NCBI RefSeq assembly: GCF_002159175.1
Contig: NZ_NFGZ01000010.1
Location: 55,211 to 119,210, forward strand
Reading direction: 5' to 3'
DNA: 64,000 nt
From: Flavonifractor sp. An92
GTDB lineage: Bacteria; Bacillota; Clostridia; Oscillospirales; Oscillospiraceae
A program made the translations under genes and the position numbers. This document shows, piece after piece, positions 41,556 through 50,131 of the stretch. The notes under the pieces are model-generated. The model searched no databases. It saw nothing but the letters and a program-made list of their open reading frames with translations, and was not told where the DNA came from. Numbering within the stretch: position 1 is the stretch's first letter; the number at the start of each line of letters is the position of its first letter.

Positions 41556-42614
41556 ATGGCGGAGAGACAGACCATCCTGATCGTGGATGATGAGGAGATC
41601 AACCGCGCCATTCTGAGCATCACCTTCGGAGACGATTTCAACATTCTGGAGGCGGAGAACGGGCAGGAGGCGCTGGACTGCATCGAGGCCCACCCGGGCC
41701 AGATCGTGGCGGTGCTGCTGGACGTGGTGATGCCGGTGCTGGACGGGTTTTCCGTCCTGCGGGAGCTGGGGAAGCGGAAGCTGCTGGAGCAGCTGCCGGT
41801 GTTCCTCATCACGGCGGAAAATTCCGAGGAGAAGCTGCGCCTGGGCTACGACCTGGGGGCGGTGGATATCATCGAAAAGCCCATCGTGCCCTACTTCATT
41901 CGCCGCCGGATCGGCAACGTCATTCAGCTGAACAACCTGGTACGCACCCAGGACCAGATGCTGGCCGAGCAGGCCGAGGAGATCCAGGAGCTCAACAGCT
42001 CCATCCTGGAGACGCTGGCCACGGCCATCGAGTTCCGGGACCAGGAGTCGGGGGAGCACGTGCGCCGCATCCGGCAGCTCACGCTGCTGCTGCTGCACAT
42101 CCTCATGGAGCGGTATCCGGAAAAATACCACTTTGACGAGGAGGAGCTGCGGCTCATTGCCGACGCGGCGGTGATGCACGATCTGGGCAAGATCGCCATT
42201 CCCGACAGCATCTTGAACAAGCCCGGCCGTCTCACGCCGGAGGAGTTCGAGATCATGAAGACCCACACCACCCAGGGCTGCGTGCTGCTGGACAGCGTGC
42301 CCCGCCTGCGGGAGAACCCGGTGTACGACTACGCCTATGACATCTGCCGCCACCACCACGAGCGCTGGAACGGCAGGGGCTATCCCGACGGACTGAAGGG
42401 GGAGGAGATCACCATCTGGGCCCAGGTGGTGGCGCTGGCCGACGTGTACGACGCGCTGGTGGGCGAGCGGGTCTATAAAAAAGCCTTCACCCATGAGAAG
42501 GCGGTGGATATGATCCTCAACGGGGAGTGCGGGGTGTTCAACCCCGACCTCATGGAGTGCCTGGCCCAGTCGCAGGAGCGGATCCGTCAGGAATTCCGGG
42601 AAGGAAAGCGCTAG
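41556..42614 (+). CDS. Response regulator with HD-GYP domain (probable c-di-GMP phosphodiesterase)
   Basis: A 352-aa cytoplasmic protein. Residues 1-125 are a receiver with phospho-acceptor Asp56 (VLLDVVMP), acidic DDEE at 11-14 and Lys in EKPI. A coiled segment (QMLAEQAEEIQELN) leads to the HD-GYP domain: HDLGKIAIPDSILNKPGRL, KTHTTQG, and HHHERWNGRGYPDGLKGEEI, all with the expected metal ligands. HD-GYP domains with intact GYP usually degrade cyclic di-GMP. It is cotranscribed with the HPt gene, suggesting a phosphorelay from an unlinked kinase. Confidence 0.95.
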   Translation: MAERQTILIVDDEEINRAILSITFGDDFNILEAENGQEALDCIEAHPGQIVAVLLDVVMPVLDGFSVLRELGKRKLLEQLPVFLITAENSEEKLRLGYDLGAVDIIEKPIVPYFIRRRIGNVIQLNNLVRTQDQMLAEQAEEIQELNSSILETLATAIEFRDQESGEHVRRIRQLTLLLLHILMERYPEKYHFDEEELRLIADAAVMHDLGKIAIPDSILNKPGRLTPEEFEIMKTHTTQGCVLLDSVPRLRENPVYDYAYDICRHHHERWNGRGYPDGLKGEEITIWAQVVALADVYDALVGERVYKKAFTHEKAVDMILNGECGVFNPDLMECLAQSQERIRQEFREGKR

Positions 42615-42674
42615 AACAAGGGGCGCAGCCCGACGGGTGCCGGGGGGAGCGCTGCGGTAAAGGAGAGAAGAAGT

Positions 42675-43427
42675 ATGGAATCTTTGGATGTGCGCCTGCG
42701 GGAATTGATCGCGGACGAGGTGAAGAAGCTGAACCGGCCGGACCTGTTCCGGGAGCCGCTGGTTGCCGTCTCGGCGGCGGACGACCCCCGATATGCCCAG
42801 CTCAAGACCATGATCGGCCCCTGGCATCTGGAGCCCCGGGAGCTGCTCCCCGATGCGGAGCGGGTCATCAGCTACTTCGTGCCCTTCACCCGCGAGGTGG
42901 TGCAGGACCCCCACCGCAGCTCCGGCGCGCCGGCGGTGTGGGGCGAGTCCTACATCGTGCTCAACGACTACTTCGACCAGATCGGCCGCTCGGTGTCCGC
43001 CCTGCTGGAGGGGGAGGGCTACTCCTGCTATCCCATCGCCGGCACCCACACCTATGACCCCAAGGATCTGAAGTCCATGTGGTCCCACCGCAGCGCCGCG
43101 GCCATCGCGGGGCTGGGGGCCTTCGGGGCCAACCGGATGCTCATTACGGAGAAGGGCTCCGGCGGGCGCTTCTGCACCATCCTGACCTCCGCGCCGCTGA
43201 CGGTGAACACCGAGGAGGCGGAGGACCGCTGCATTTACCACAAAAACGGCAAATGCGGCCTGTGCTTCCGCAACTGCCCCGTGGGGGCGCTGAAGCCGGA
43301 CGACTTCGACCGCTTCCGCTGCCACGACACGGTGCTCCTGCCCAACGCCGAGGAGCTGAAGGACATCGGCTTCTGCGACGTGTGCGGCCGGTGCATCAGC
43401 GTATGCCCCATGGCGTACCTGGAATAA
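42675..43427 (+). CDS. QueG-like double 4Fe-4S cluster protein (epoxyqueuosine reductase family)
   Basis: A 250-aa cytoplasmic protein with the DUF1730-type N-terminal region (DAERVISYFVPFTREVVQDP, then AAIAGLGAFGANRMLI) and a C-terminal pair of 4Fe-4S motifs: CGLCFRNCPVGAL and CDVCGRCISVCPM. It lacks the HEAT-repeat tail of true QueG (usually above 370 aa), so it is a shorter paralogue whose substrate is unknown; some relatives bind corrinoid. ATG follows AGGAGAGAAG. It may be read with the HD-GYP gene, 60 bases upstream. Confidence 0.83.
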   Translation: MESLDVRLRELIADEVKKLNRPDLFREPLVAVSAADDPRYAQLKTMIGPWHLEPRELLPDAERVISYFVPFTREVVQDPHRSSGAPAVWGESYIVLNDYFDQIGRSVSALLEGEGYSCYPIAGTHTYDPKDLKSMWSHRSAAAIAGLGAFGANRMLITEKGSGGRFCTILTSAPLTVNTEEAEDRCIYHKNGKCGLCFRNCPVGALKPDDFDRFRCHDTVLLPNAEELKDIGFCDVCGRCISVCPMAYLE

Positions 43428-43433
43428 GAGAAA

Positions 43434-43467
43434 CGGCCCGGAAAGCTGCTGCTTTCCGGGCTGTTTT
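43434..43467. terminator. Convergent terminator before ldh end
   Basis: A 13-bp stem CGGCCCGGAAAGC (43434-43446) pairs with 43451-43463 (one G-U) around TGCT, with TTTTG on the right. On the left an A run gives some function for ldh. Confidence 0.88.
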
Positions 43468-43473
43468 GCGCGT

Positions 43474-44418
43474 TTACAGCTCCAGCTGGGCGATGACCTC
43501 TTTGAGCTGCCTGGCGGAGGCGTGGAGGGCCTCATCCTCTTCGGGGCTAAGGGGGATCTCCAAAATGCTCTCCAGGCCGTTCTTGCCCACCACCGAGGGG
43601 ATGGACAGGCACAGGCCGTCCAGGCCGTACTGCCCCTCCAACACCACCGACACGGGGAGGACCGACTCCTGATCCAGCACGATGCTCTCGGCGATGCGGC
43701 CCACCGCCATGGCGATGCCGTAGTAGGTGGCGCCCTTGCGCTCGATGATCTGGTAGGCGCTGTCCCGCACGTTCTCATAGATGCGCTGCATGGAGGCCCG
43801 GTGGTCGTAGTGGCCCCGCAGCTCGCAGAAGTCGTTCAGGTCGATGCCGGAGACGTTGGCGCCGCTCCACACGGCCAGCTCACTGTCGCCGTGCTCGCCG
43901 ATGATGACGGCGTGGACGTTGCGGCTGTCCACCCGCAGGTGCTCGCCCAGCAGCTGCTTGAGCCGGGCGGTGTCCAGCACGGTGCCCGAGCCGAACACCC
44001 GGTTGGCGGGCAGGCCCGACATGTGCCACGCAGCGTAGGTCAGCACGTCCACCGGGTTGGATACGATGAGGAGGATGCCCTCGAAGTTCCGGCGGCGGAT
44101 CTCGGGGATGATGGATTTGAGGATGGCCACGTTTTTGCCGATCAGGTCCAGGCGGGTCTCGCCGGGCTTCTGATTGGCACCGGCGGTGACGATGATGAGG
44201 CCGCAGTCGGCGGCGTCGTCGTAGTCGCCGGCGTAGATGTCCATGGGGGCGGTGTAGGGCAGACCATGGCTCAGGTCCATGGCCTCGCCCTCGGCCTTGG
44301 CGCGGTTGGCGTCGATGAGGACCAGCTCGGAGAACAGGCCCCGCTGCATCAGGGTAAAGGCGATGGACGCGCCCACGAATCCGCAGCCCACCACGGCGGC
44401 TTTCCGGGGATTGAGCAT
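43474..44418 (-). CDS. ldh: L-lactate dehydrogenase
   Basis: Cytoplasmic NAD-dependent reduction of pyruvate to L-lactate. The 314-aa product from ATG 44418 (AAAGGAG upstream) starts MLNPRKAAVVGCGFVGASIA with the Rossmann Gly motif and Asp in LVLIDANRAKAEGEAMDLSH. Further signatures: TAGANQKPGETRLDLIGKN (Gln, not Arg, before KPGE, as in L-LDH), SNPVDVLTY, GSGTVLDTARLK and the catalytic His in IGEHGDSELAVWS. It is monocistronic with an activator-like upstream site. Confidence 0.95.
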   Translation of the reverse strand: MLNPRKAAVVGCGFVGASIAFTLMQRGLFSELVLIDANRAKAEGEAMDLSHGLPYTAPMDIYAGDYDDAADCGLIIVTAGANQKPGETRLDLIGKNVAILKSIIPEIRRRNFEGILLIVSNPVDVLTYAAWHMSGLPANRVFGSGTVLDTARLKQLLGEHLRVDSRNVHAVIIGEHGDSELAVWSGANVSGIDLNDFCELRGHYDHRASMQRIYENVRDSAYQIIERKGATYYGIAMAVGRIAESIVLDQESVLPVSVVLEGQYGLDGLCLSIPSVVGKNGLESILEIPLSPEEDEALHASARQLKEVIAQLEL

Positions 44419-44498
44419 AAAAGACACTCCTTTCAGAGGGATGCTGTTAGTATGTACACACCGGCGGGAGAAATCGCATCTCCGTCCCGGCTGAATAA

Positions 44499-44540
44499 AG
44501 AATACCATGCTGGTAGGAATTTGGCGGTTGTAAAAACAAC
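44499..44540 (-). promoter_or_regulatory. Activator-type promoter of ldh: palindrome plus extended -10
   Basis: On the minus strand, extended -10 TGGTATTCT has TATTCT at 44504-44499; the predicted start is near 44492. Palindrome GTTGTAAAAACAAC (44527-44540) is centred 41.5 bases upstream. No -35 box is seen. This is the same core and spacing as before the cupin-hcp operon. Confidence 0.65.
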
Positions 44541-44583
44541 GAAAGGCAAAAAAATCCGGCCCGCCCCCTGAAGGGCGGACCGA

Positions 44584-44612
44584 TTGAGCGGTGTGGAGTG
44601 GTATGGTACAAT
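44584..44612 (+). promoter_or_regulatory. Promoter of the alpha/beta hydrolase gene
   Basis: -35 TTGAGC (44584-44589), 17 bases, extended -10 TGGTACAAT with TACAAT at 44607-44612. The start codon follows 25 bases later. Confidence 0.75.
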
Positions 44613-44636
44613 GGGGGAAAGTGAGGAGGGGACGCC

Positions 44637-45455
44637 ATGCGCGAAAGAAGCTATACCACGCTTTGCGGCGACATCCACTACTGGGTCGGCGGGGTGGAGG
44701 ACGGCCGGACGCTGGTCTTTTTGCCGGGGCTGACGGCGGACCACCGGCTCTTTGAGAAGCAGCTGGACTGCTTTGCGGAAACCTGCCGGGTGCTGGTGTG
44801 GGACCCGCCGGGTCACGGGGCCTCCTGGCCCTTCCAACTCTCGTTCCACCTGATGGACCAGGCGGAGTGGCTGGACGCCATCCTGGAGCGGGAGGGGGTC
44901 CATGCTCCGGTCCTGGTGGGCCAGTCCATGGGCGGATATGTGGGCCAGGCCTATACCCAGCGCTATCCGGGCAAGCTGGGCGGCTTCGTGGCCATTGACT
45001 CGGCGCCCCTCCAGCGCAAGTATGTCACAGGGGCGGAGCTTTGGCTGTTGAAGCGGATGGAGCCGGTCTACCGGTTTTGGCCGTGGAAGTGGCTGCTCTC
45101 CGCCGGCAGCCGCGGCGTGTCGGTGACGGAGTACGGACAGACTCTCATGCGGGAGATGATGCTGGTCTACCAGGGCGACCAAGTGCGCTATGCCCGCTTG
45201 GCCGGGCATGGGTTCCGGATGCTGGCGGAGGCCATGGAAGCGGATCTACCCTACCGTCTGGACTGTCCGGCGCTGCTCCTGTGCGGGGAAGCGGACCGGG
45301 CCGGGTCCTGCAAGCGGTACAACCGGGCATGGCACCGGGACACCGGCATTCCTCTCCACTGGTTAACGGGCGCGGGGCACAACGCCAACTGCGACCAGCC
45401 CCAGCAGGTGAATGAGTTGTTGGAGGACTTTATCCGGGCTCTTCCAGCCCCATGA
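44637..45455 (+). CDS. Alpha/beta hydrolase
   Basis: A 272-aa cytoplasmic serine hydrolase. The oxyanion loop LVFLPGLTADHRLF, the nucleophile elbow VGQSMGGYVGQAY (Ser in GQSMGG), the acid region LLLCGEADRAGSCK and the His in GAGHNANCDQP make a complete triad. There is no signal peptide. The substrate is unknown; esterase, lipase and C-C hydrolase members are alike at this level. Its 3' end overlaps the convergent helicase gene by 26 bases. Confidence 0.9.
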   Translation: MRERSYTTLCGDIHYWVGGVEDGRTLVFLPGLTADHRLFEKQLDCFAETCRVLVWDPPGHGASWPFQLSFHLMDQAEWLDAILEREGVHAPVLVGQSMGGYVGQAYTQRYPGKLGGFVAIDSAPLQRKYVTGAELWLLKRMEPVYRFWPWKWLLSAGSRGVSVTEYGQTLMREMMLVYQGDQVRYARLAGHGFRMLAEAMEADLPYRLDCPALLLCGEADRAGSCKRYNRAWHRDTGIPLHWLTGAGHNANCDQPQQVNELLEDFIRALPAP

Positions 45456-47529
45456 GGCCCTTGTTCAGGCAGGACTCCAGATCGAATTTCTTGCACTCGC
45501 CGCTGTCCAGGGCCAGGAGCACATAGGGCCCCTGGAGCTGGAGGATGGAGCCGGGGCCGAAGCTCCGGTGGATCACCCGGGTGCCGGGCTGGTACTGGTC
45601 CAGCCGCCCGGTGTGGAGCTCGCCCTCCGCACCGGGGCTGGGGGCAGAAGGGGCCACGGCGGTGACAAAGGAGGAGACCGGGGGCGCGGGCTGGCCGAAC
45701 TCCCGGGCGCAGGTGAGGATCTCCAGCTGCCGCTTGGCCCGGGTAAGGGCCACGTAGAAGAGCCGCCGCTCCTCCTCCAGGGTGGCCTGGTCCTCGGGGC
45801 TGAGCTTCTGGCCGGGGGAGGGCTCGGCCACGCTGGGGAAGATGCCGTCCTGCACGTCGATGAGGATCACCCGGGGGTACTCCAGGCCCTTGCTGGCGTG
45901 GACAGTGGAGAGGAGAAAGGGACAGCCCGCCCCGCCGGGGCCGCCCCGGGCCACGATGCCCTCCAATTCTTCCAGCCGCTGGAGGAACTGCTCCAACCCC
46001 GGATTCTGGTTGGCCAGGGCCAGCAGGGGGTGGAGGCGGCTGGTGTCGGCCCCCCGGTTTTTCAAATAATCGCCGTACCCCATGTACTGGATGATGCGGT
46101 TCACCGCCTGATAGCTGTTCCCCTCCAGCAGGTGGGTCAGGTGGGTGCGCAGGGCCTTCACCTTGCCGATGGCCCAGGGCTCCAGCCCCGGGGATTCCAG
46201 CAGGAGGGAAAAGACATTCTCCTCCGGGTGGGCGGACTGGCGGCGGAGGACAGCCTGGACCCGGTCCTTTTTCAGGGGACAGCCCAGCTTATAATAGAGC
46301 CGCTGGAAGAGCTCCCCGTCTCCCGGGCGGAAGGCCAGGCGGATGGCGTCGGTCACATCCCGCACGGTGTAGTGACTGAAAAAGAGCCCCTCCCCCGCCC
46401 GGCAGCGGTAGGGCACCCCCTCCTGTTCCAGCAGGTCGATGAGGGGGATGGCGCTGTAATGGTTGCGGTAGAGGACCGCCGTCTCCTCGGTGCAGTTTTT
46501 CGCCACCTCCAGCAGGTAGCGGTATTGGCTCCGGTAGTCCCGCAGGACGGTGTGCTTGATGGGCGGGCCGTCGGGGTTGCGGGTGAACATGTGCTTGTCC
46601 CGCCGCTCCCGGTTGCGGTGGATGAAGGAATCCGCCGGGCCCACGATGGCGGGGGTGGAGCGGAAGTTCTCCTCCAGAAAGAGGACGGCGGCGTCGGGGT
46701 AGATCTGGTCGAACTCCAATAACGCCTGAGGCCAGGCGGCCCGGAAGCCGTAGATGCTCTGGTCCTCGTCACCCACCAGAAAGAGGTTCCGCCGCGCCCC
46801 GGCCAGGAGCCGGAGGATGATGTGCTGGATTTTGGAGGTATCCTGGGCCTCGTCTACACAGATGTAGTGGTAGCGCCGCTGGAACTGCGCCAACACCGGC
46901 GGGCAGGAGCGGAGGATCTTCAGGCCGTAGACCATCTGGTCGTCGTAGTCCATTTTCCGGGTCTTTAAGAGCCGGTCCTGGTAGCGGCGGTAGAGGGGGA
47001 GGAAGTCCGCGCCGCTCTCCAGGCGGATGGCCTCCATCTCCTCCTCCCGCAGCATCATGTTCTTACAGAAGGTGATCTGAGTACGCAGCTCTTTTAAGTC
47101 GCTCTCGCTGGGGAACTGCTTGGTCTGCTCCAGCCACAGCTCCCGCAGCAGCCGGGTGATCTCGCCCTCGTCGGAGAGCAGCTCAAAGGCCACTCGGCCG
47201 GTGTGGCGCTCATAGGCCCGGATGATGCGGGCGCACAGGCCGTTGATGGTGCGGAACTCCAGCCGCCCCGCCAGCTCCTCCCCGAAAAGGGCCGCGCACC
47301 GGCGGCGCAGGTCGGCGGTGGCGGCCACGGTGTAGGTGACGGTGAGGATGTTCTCGGGCTCCACCTCCCGGCAGAACACCAGGCACCCCAGCCGGGAGAG
47401 CAGCACCGTGGTCTTGCCGCTGCCGGGGACGGCCAGCAGCAGCACCGGTCCCTCGGTGCGCTGGACGGCCACGGCCTGCTGGTCGGTGAGTGAGAGATTG
47501 AATTTGGTCCGGAAGCGCTCGTAGTCCAT
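45430..47529 (-). CDS. UvrD/PcrA-like superfamily 1 DNA helicase
   Basis: A 699-aa ATP-dependent 3'-5' helicase. Motifs in order: Q motif LTDQQAVAV; Walker A LLAVPGSGKTTVL; motif Ia TVTYTVAATADLRRR; Walker B YICVDEAQDTS; motif III GDEDQSIYGFRAA; motif IV ENFRST; motif V LLSTVHASKGLEYPRVILID; and motif VI EEERRLFYVALTRAK. It has a short C-terminal tail with a Tudor-like end (TRVIHRSFGPGSILQLQ) typical of PcrA. It differs from housekeeping PcrA by a divergent motif Ia and shorter 2B region, so a paralogue is likely. ATG 47529. Confidence 0.93.
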   Translation of the reverse strand: MDYERFRTKFNLSLTDQQAVAVQRTEGPVLLLAVPGSGKTTVLLSRLGCLVFCREVEPENILTVTYTVAATADLRRRCAALFGEELAGRLEFRTINGLCARIIRAYERHTGRVAFELLSDEGEITRLLRELWLEQTKQFPSESDLKELRTQITFCKNMMLREEEMEAIRLESGADFLPLYRRYQDRLLKTRKMDYDDQMVYGLKILRSCPPVLAQFQRRYHYICVDEAQDTSKIQHIILRLLAGARRNLFLVGDEDQSIYGFRAAWPQALLEFDQIYPDAAVLFLEENFRSTPAIVGPADSFIHRNRERRDKHMFTRNPDGPPIKHTVLRDYRSQYRYLLEVAKNCTEETAVLYRNHYSAIPLIDLLEQEGVPYRCRAGEGLFFSHYTVRDVTDAIRLAFRPGDGELFQRLYYKLGCPLKKDRVQAVLRRQSAHPEENVFSLLLESPGLEPWAIGKVKALRTHLTHLLEGNSYQAVNRIIQYMGYGDYLKNRGADTSRLHPLLALANQNPGLEQFLQRLEELEGIVARGGPGGAGCPFLLSTVHASKGLEYPRVILIDVQDGIFPSVAEPSPGQKLSPEDQATLEEERRLFYVALTRAKRQLEILTCAREFGQPAPPVSSFVTAVAPSAPSPGAEGELHTGRLDQYQPGTRVIHRSFGPGSILQLQGPYVLLALDSGECKKFDLESCLNKGLMGLEEPG

Positions 47530-47645
47530 ACCATACCTCGCTGTGCGTCATTAAAATAACATTATACCGCCTTTTGGGCCGGGAGACAAGCCGTTGCGCC
47601 CCCCGGAAAAAGCAGGTACAATCAGAGCAGAAAGGGGAGAGCGCC

Positions 47646-48593
47646 ATGGACGAGCGGATGCAAGAGCTGGACCGGGCCATCCAAGCGGCCTCGGCGGACC
47701 AGAAGCGGCTCAAACAGATCAGCGCCCAGCTGGACGACCTGTACCGCCAGCAGGCGGAGCGGCGGGAGAAGCTGGACGAGGCCGCCCAAAACCTGCGGAA
47801 AGAGGAGAAGGATGTGGAGGACCTGGAGCACCTGAGCTTCAAGGCCCTCTGGACCGCCCTGACCGGCGACAAGGAGGAGCGGCTGAGCCGGGAGCGCCGG
47901 GAGGACCTGGCGGCCAAGTGCAAGTACGACCAGGCGGCGGAGGACCTGGACTATCTGGAAAAAAAGCTGACCGAGCTGCTCGGAGAGCGCAACCGCCTCC
48001 AGCAGATCCCCCACACCCTGGAGCGCCTCTGGTCGGAGAAGGCCGACCTCCTCAAGGCCCAGGGCGGCACGGTGGGGGAGGAGCTCACCGCGCTGGACCG
48101 GGAGCGGGCGGAGCTGGACGGTCAGGAGAAGGAGCTGCGGGAGGCCATTTCGGCCGGAGAATACGCCCGGCGGCTGCTGGAGGCGGTGCAGACCGACCTG
48201 GACAGCGCGGCGAGCTGGGGCACCTGGGACATGCTGGGGGGCGGGATGATGGCCACCCTGGCCAAGCACGACCGGCTGGACAGCGCCCGGACCAACATCA
48301 GCGCCGCCCAGCGGGCCCTGTCGGCCTTCCGCACCGAGCTGGCAGATGTGGGTCCGATGGAGGTGCCCGACGTGGAGATCGGGAGCTTTGCCACCTTTGC
48401 CGACTTTTTCTTCGACGACATTTTCTCGGACTGGTACGTCCAGACGGGTATCCGGACGGCCCAGGACGGGATCTCGGACGTCCGCTGGAAGGTGAACGCC
48501 GCCCTGGACCGGCTGCGCTGGGCCCGGGAGACGCTGGAGGAGCGCCGGGAGAAGTTGGAGGCGCGGCGGAAGGAGCTCCTCACCGACGCATAA
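47646..48593 (+). CDS. Coiled-coil protein of unknown function
   Basis: A 315-aa soluble, mostly helical protein. Two long coiled-coil segments (residues about 1-60 and 88-175) surround a short segment FKALWTALTGDKEERLSRE. A Gly-rich stretch WGTWDMLGGGMMATLAKHD near residue 197 is followed by a compact acidic part FADFFFDDIFSDWYVQTGI and a final helix. The WDxxGGG-MAxxxKH pattern recurs in a family of bacterial proteins of unknown role. ATG at 47646 follows AAGGGGAGAG. It is divergent from the helicase and monocistronic. Confidence 0.85.
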   Translation: MDERMQELDRAIQAASADQKRLKQISAQLDDLYRQQAERREKLDEAAQNLRKEEKDVEDLEHLSFKALWTALTGDKEERLSRERREDLAAKCKYDQAAEDLDYLEKKLTELLGERNRLQQIPHTLERLWSEKADLLKAQGGTVGEELTALDRERAELDGQEKELREAISAGEYARRLLEAVQTDLDSAASWGTWDMLGGGMMATLAKHDRLDSARTNISAAQRALSAFRTELADVGPMEVPDVEIGSFATFADFFFDDIFSDWYVQTGIRTAQDGISDVRWKVNAALDRLRWARETLEERREKLEARRKELLTDA

Positions 48594-48630
48594 AAAAGGG
48601 TCTGCCCCACGGGGCAGACCCTTTTTTATG
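48593..48630. terminator. Convergent terminator
   Basis: A 16-bp stem (AAAAAGGGTCTGCCCC, 48593-48608) pairs with 48611-48626, with A run left and TTTTTT right. It ends both the coiled-coil gene and the galT end of the gal operon. Confidence 0.94.
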
Positions 48631-48637
48631 CCTTATA

Positions 48638-50128
48638 TCAGATGGTAGCCAGGAACTTCAGGAAGGCGGCTTTGCCCTCCTCGGTGCGCTTGTACACGCC
48701 CGCGTGCTCCAGCACCTGGGCAAAGACCAGGCCGGTCTCCTTCTGCACGATCTCCAGGGCGTTTTCCTTGGTGATCTGGTACTTGCCCTTGAAACCCTCG
48801 GCCCAGGCGGCGTGGGAGGCGGTAAGGGGGTCGGCGGTGAGGTCGGCCCCGTCGGCCAGCTTCTCGGCCACGGCGGCCAGCTCCGCCTTCAGCCGGGCGG
48901 GCAGCACGGCCAGACCCATCACCTCGATGAGGCCGATGTTCTCCTTCTTGATGTGGTGGAGCTCGGCGTGGGGGTGATAGACGCCCAGGGGGTGCTCGTC
49001 GGTGGTGATGTTGTTCCGCAGCACCAGGTCCAGCTCGTAGTCGCTGCCGCGGCGGCGGGCGATGGGGGTGATGGTGTTGTGGGGCTCGCCGTTGGTCTCG
49101 GCGAAGAGGAAGGCGTCGGCGTCGGTGTAGCCCCGCCAGGCGTCCAGGATGCGGTCGGCCAGGTCGATGAGCCGCTGGGGGTCGGCGGCGGTGAGGCGTA
49201 CCACCGACATGGGCCACTTCACGATGCCGGCCTTCACATCTTCATAGCCGGGGAAGGTGAAGGGAGTCTCCACCGGGGCCTTCTCCATGGCGAAGGTGTA
49301 CCGGCCGCCCTGGAAGTGGTCGTGGGCCAGGATGGAGCCGCCCACGATGGGCAGATCCGCGTTGGAGCCCACGAAGTAATGGGGGAACTGGCCCACAAAG
49401 TCCAGGAGCTTGCCGAAGCACGCCCGGTCGATCTTCATGGGGGTGTGGACGCTGTTGAGGCAGATGCAGTGCTCGTTGTAATAGACGTAGGGGGAGTACT
49501 GCAGGAACCAGGGAGAGCCGTTGATGGTGATGGGGACGATGCGGTGGTTCTGGCGGGCGGGGTGGTTGACCCGGCCGGCGTAGCCCTCGTTCTCGGCGCA
49601 CAGCTGGCAGCGGGGATAGGCCGAGGCGGGCAGGTTCCGGGCGGCGGCAATGGCCTTGGGGTCCTTCTCCGGCTTGGAGAGGTTGATGGTGATGTCCAGC
49701 TCGCCGTATTCGGTGGGAGCCTTCCACTGCATGTCCTTGGCGATGCGGTCCCGGCGGATGTAGTTGGTGTCCTGGCTGAACTGGTAGTACCAGTCGGTGG
49801 CCTTCTGGGGGTCCTCGGCGCGGAGGGCCTGGAACTTCTCAATGACCTGGGCGGGGCGGGGGGTCAGCGCGCCCATGATCTTGGTGTCGAAGAGGTCCCG
49901 GTAGACGATGGAGTTCTCCTTCATCACGCCCCGGGCGTAGGCGTCGTCCATCAGCTCATCCAGGACGGCGGGCAGGTCCACCTCGCCCACTTCCTCGCCG
50001 GTGGGGGCGTAGCTGTCCAGCTCCAGCACTTCCAGCAGGGCGTTGGCGGCCCAGTGCTCCTCGCAGGGCTGGATGAGGCCCTTGCGCAGGGCGTAGGTCA
50101 GCAGCTGCTCAATGGCGCGGTCCACCAT
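48638..50128 (-). CDS. galT: GalT, galactose-1-phosphate uridylyltransferase (class II)
   Basis: A 496-aa cytoplasmic enzyme exchanging UMP between UDP-glucose and galactose 1-phosphate. The sequence is of the long Firmicute type (GalT2). The nucleotide-binding and catalytic parts are ARNLPASAYPRCQLCAENEG, VNHPARQNHRIVPI, IVGGSILAHDHFQGGRY (catalytic HxH-like region) and NGEPHNTITPIARRR. It is the last gene of the operon, 3 bases after galE. The terminator at 48593-48626 follows. Confidence 0.96.
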   Translation of the reverse strand: MVDRAIEQLLTYALRKGLIQPCEEHWAANALLEVLELDSYAPTGEEVGEVDLPAVLDELMDDAYARGVMKENSIVYRDLFDTKIMGALTPRPAQVIEKFQALRAEDPQKATDWYYQFSQDTNYIRRDRIAKDMQWKAPTEYGELDITINLSKPEKDPKAIAAARNLPASAYPRCQLCAENEGYAGRVNHPARQNHRIVPITINGSPWFLQYSPYVYYNEHCICLNSVHTPMKIDRACFGKLLDFVGQFPHYFVGSNADLPIVGGSILAHDHFQGGRYTFAMEKAPVETPFTFPGYEDVKAGIVKWPMSVVRLTAADPQRLIDLADRILDAWRGYTDADAFLFAETNGEPHNTITPIARRRGSDYELDLVLRNNITTDEHPLGVYHPHAELHHIKKENIGLIEVMGLAVLPARLKAELAAVAEKLADGADLTADPLTASHAAWAEGFKGKYQITKENALEIVQKETGLVFAQVLEHAGVYKRTEEGKAAFLKFLATI

Positions 50129-50131
50129 GGC

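Noticed and set aside
44527..44540. Rex operator before ldh
   Set aside because: GTTGTAAAAACAAC lacks the TTGTTAA/TTAACAA arms expected for Rex in Clostridia, and its position fits an activator better.
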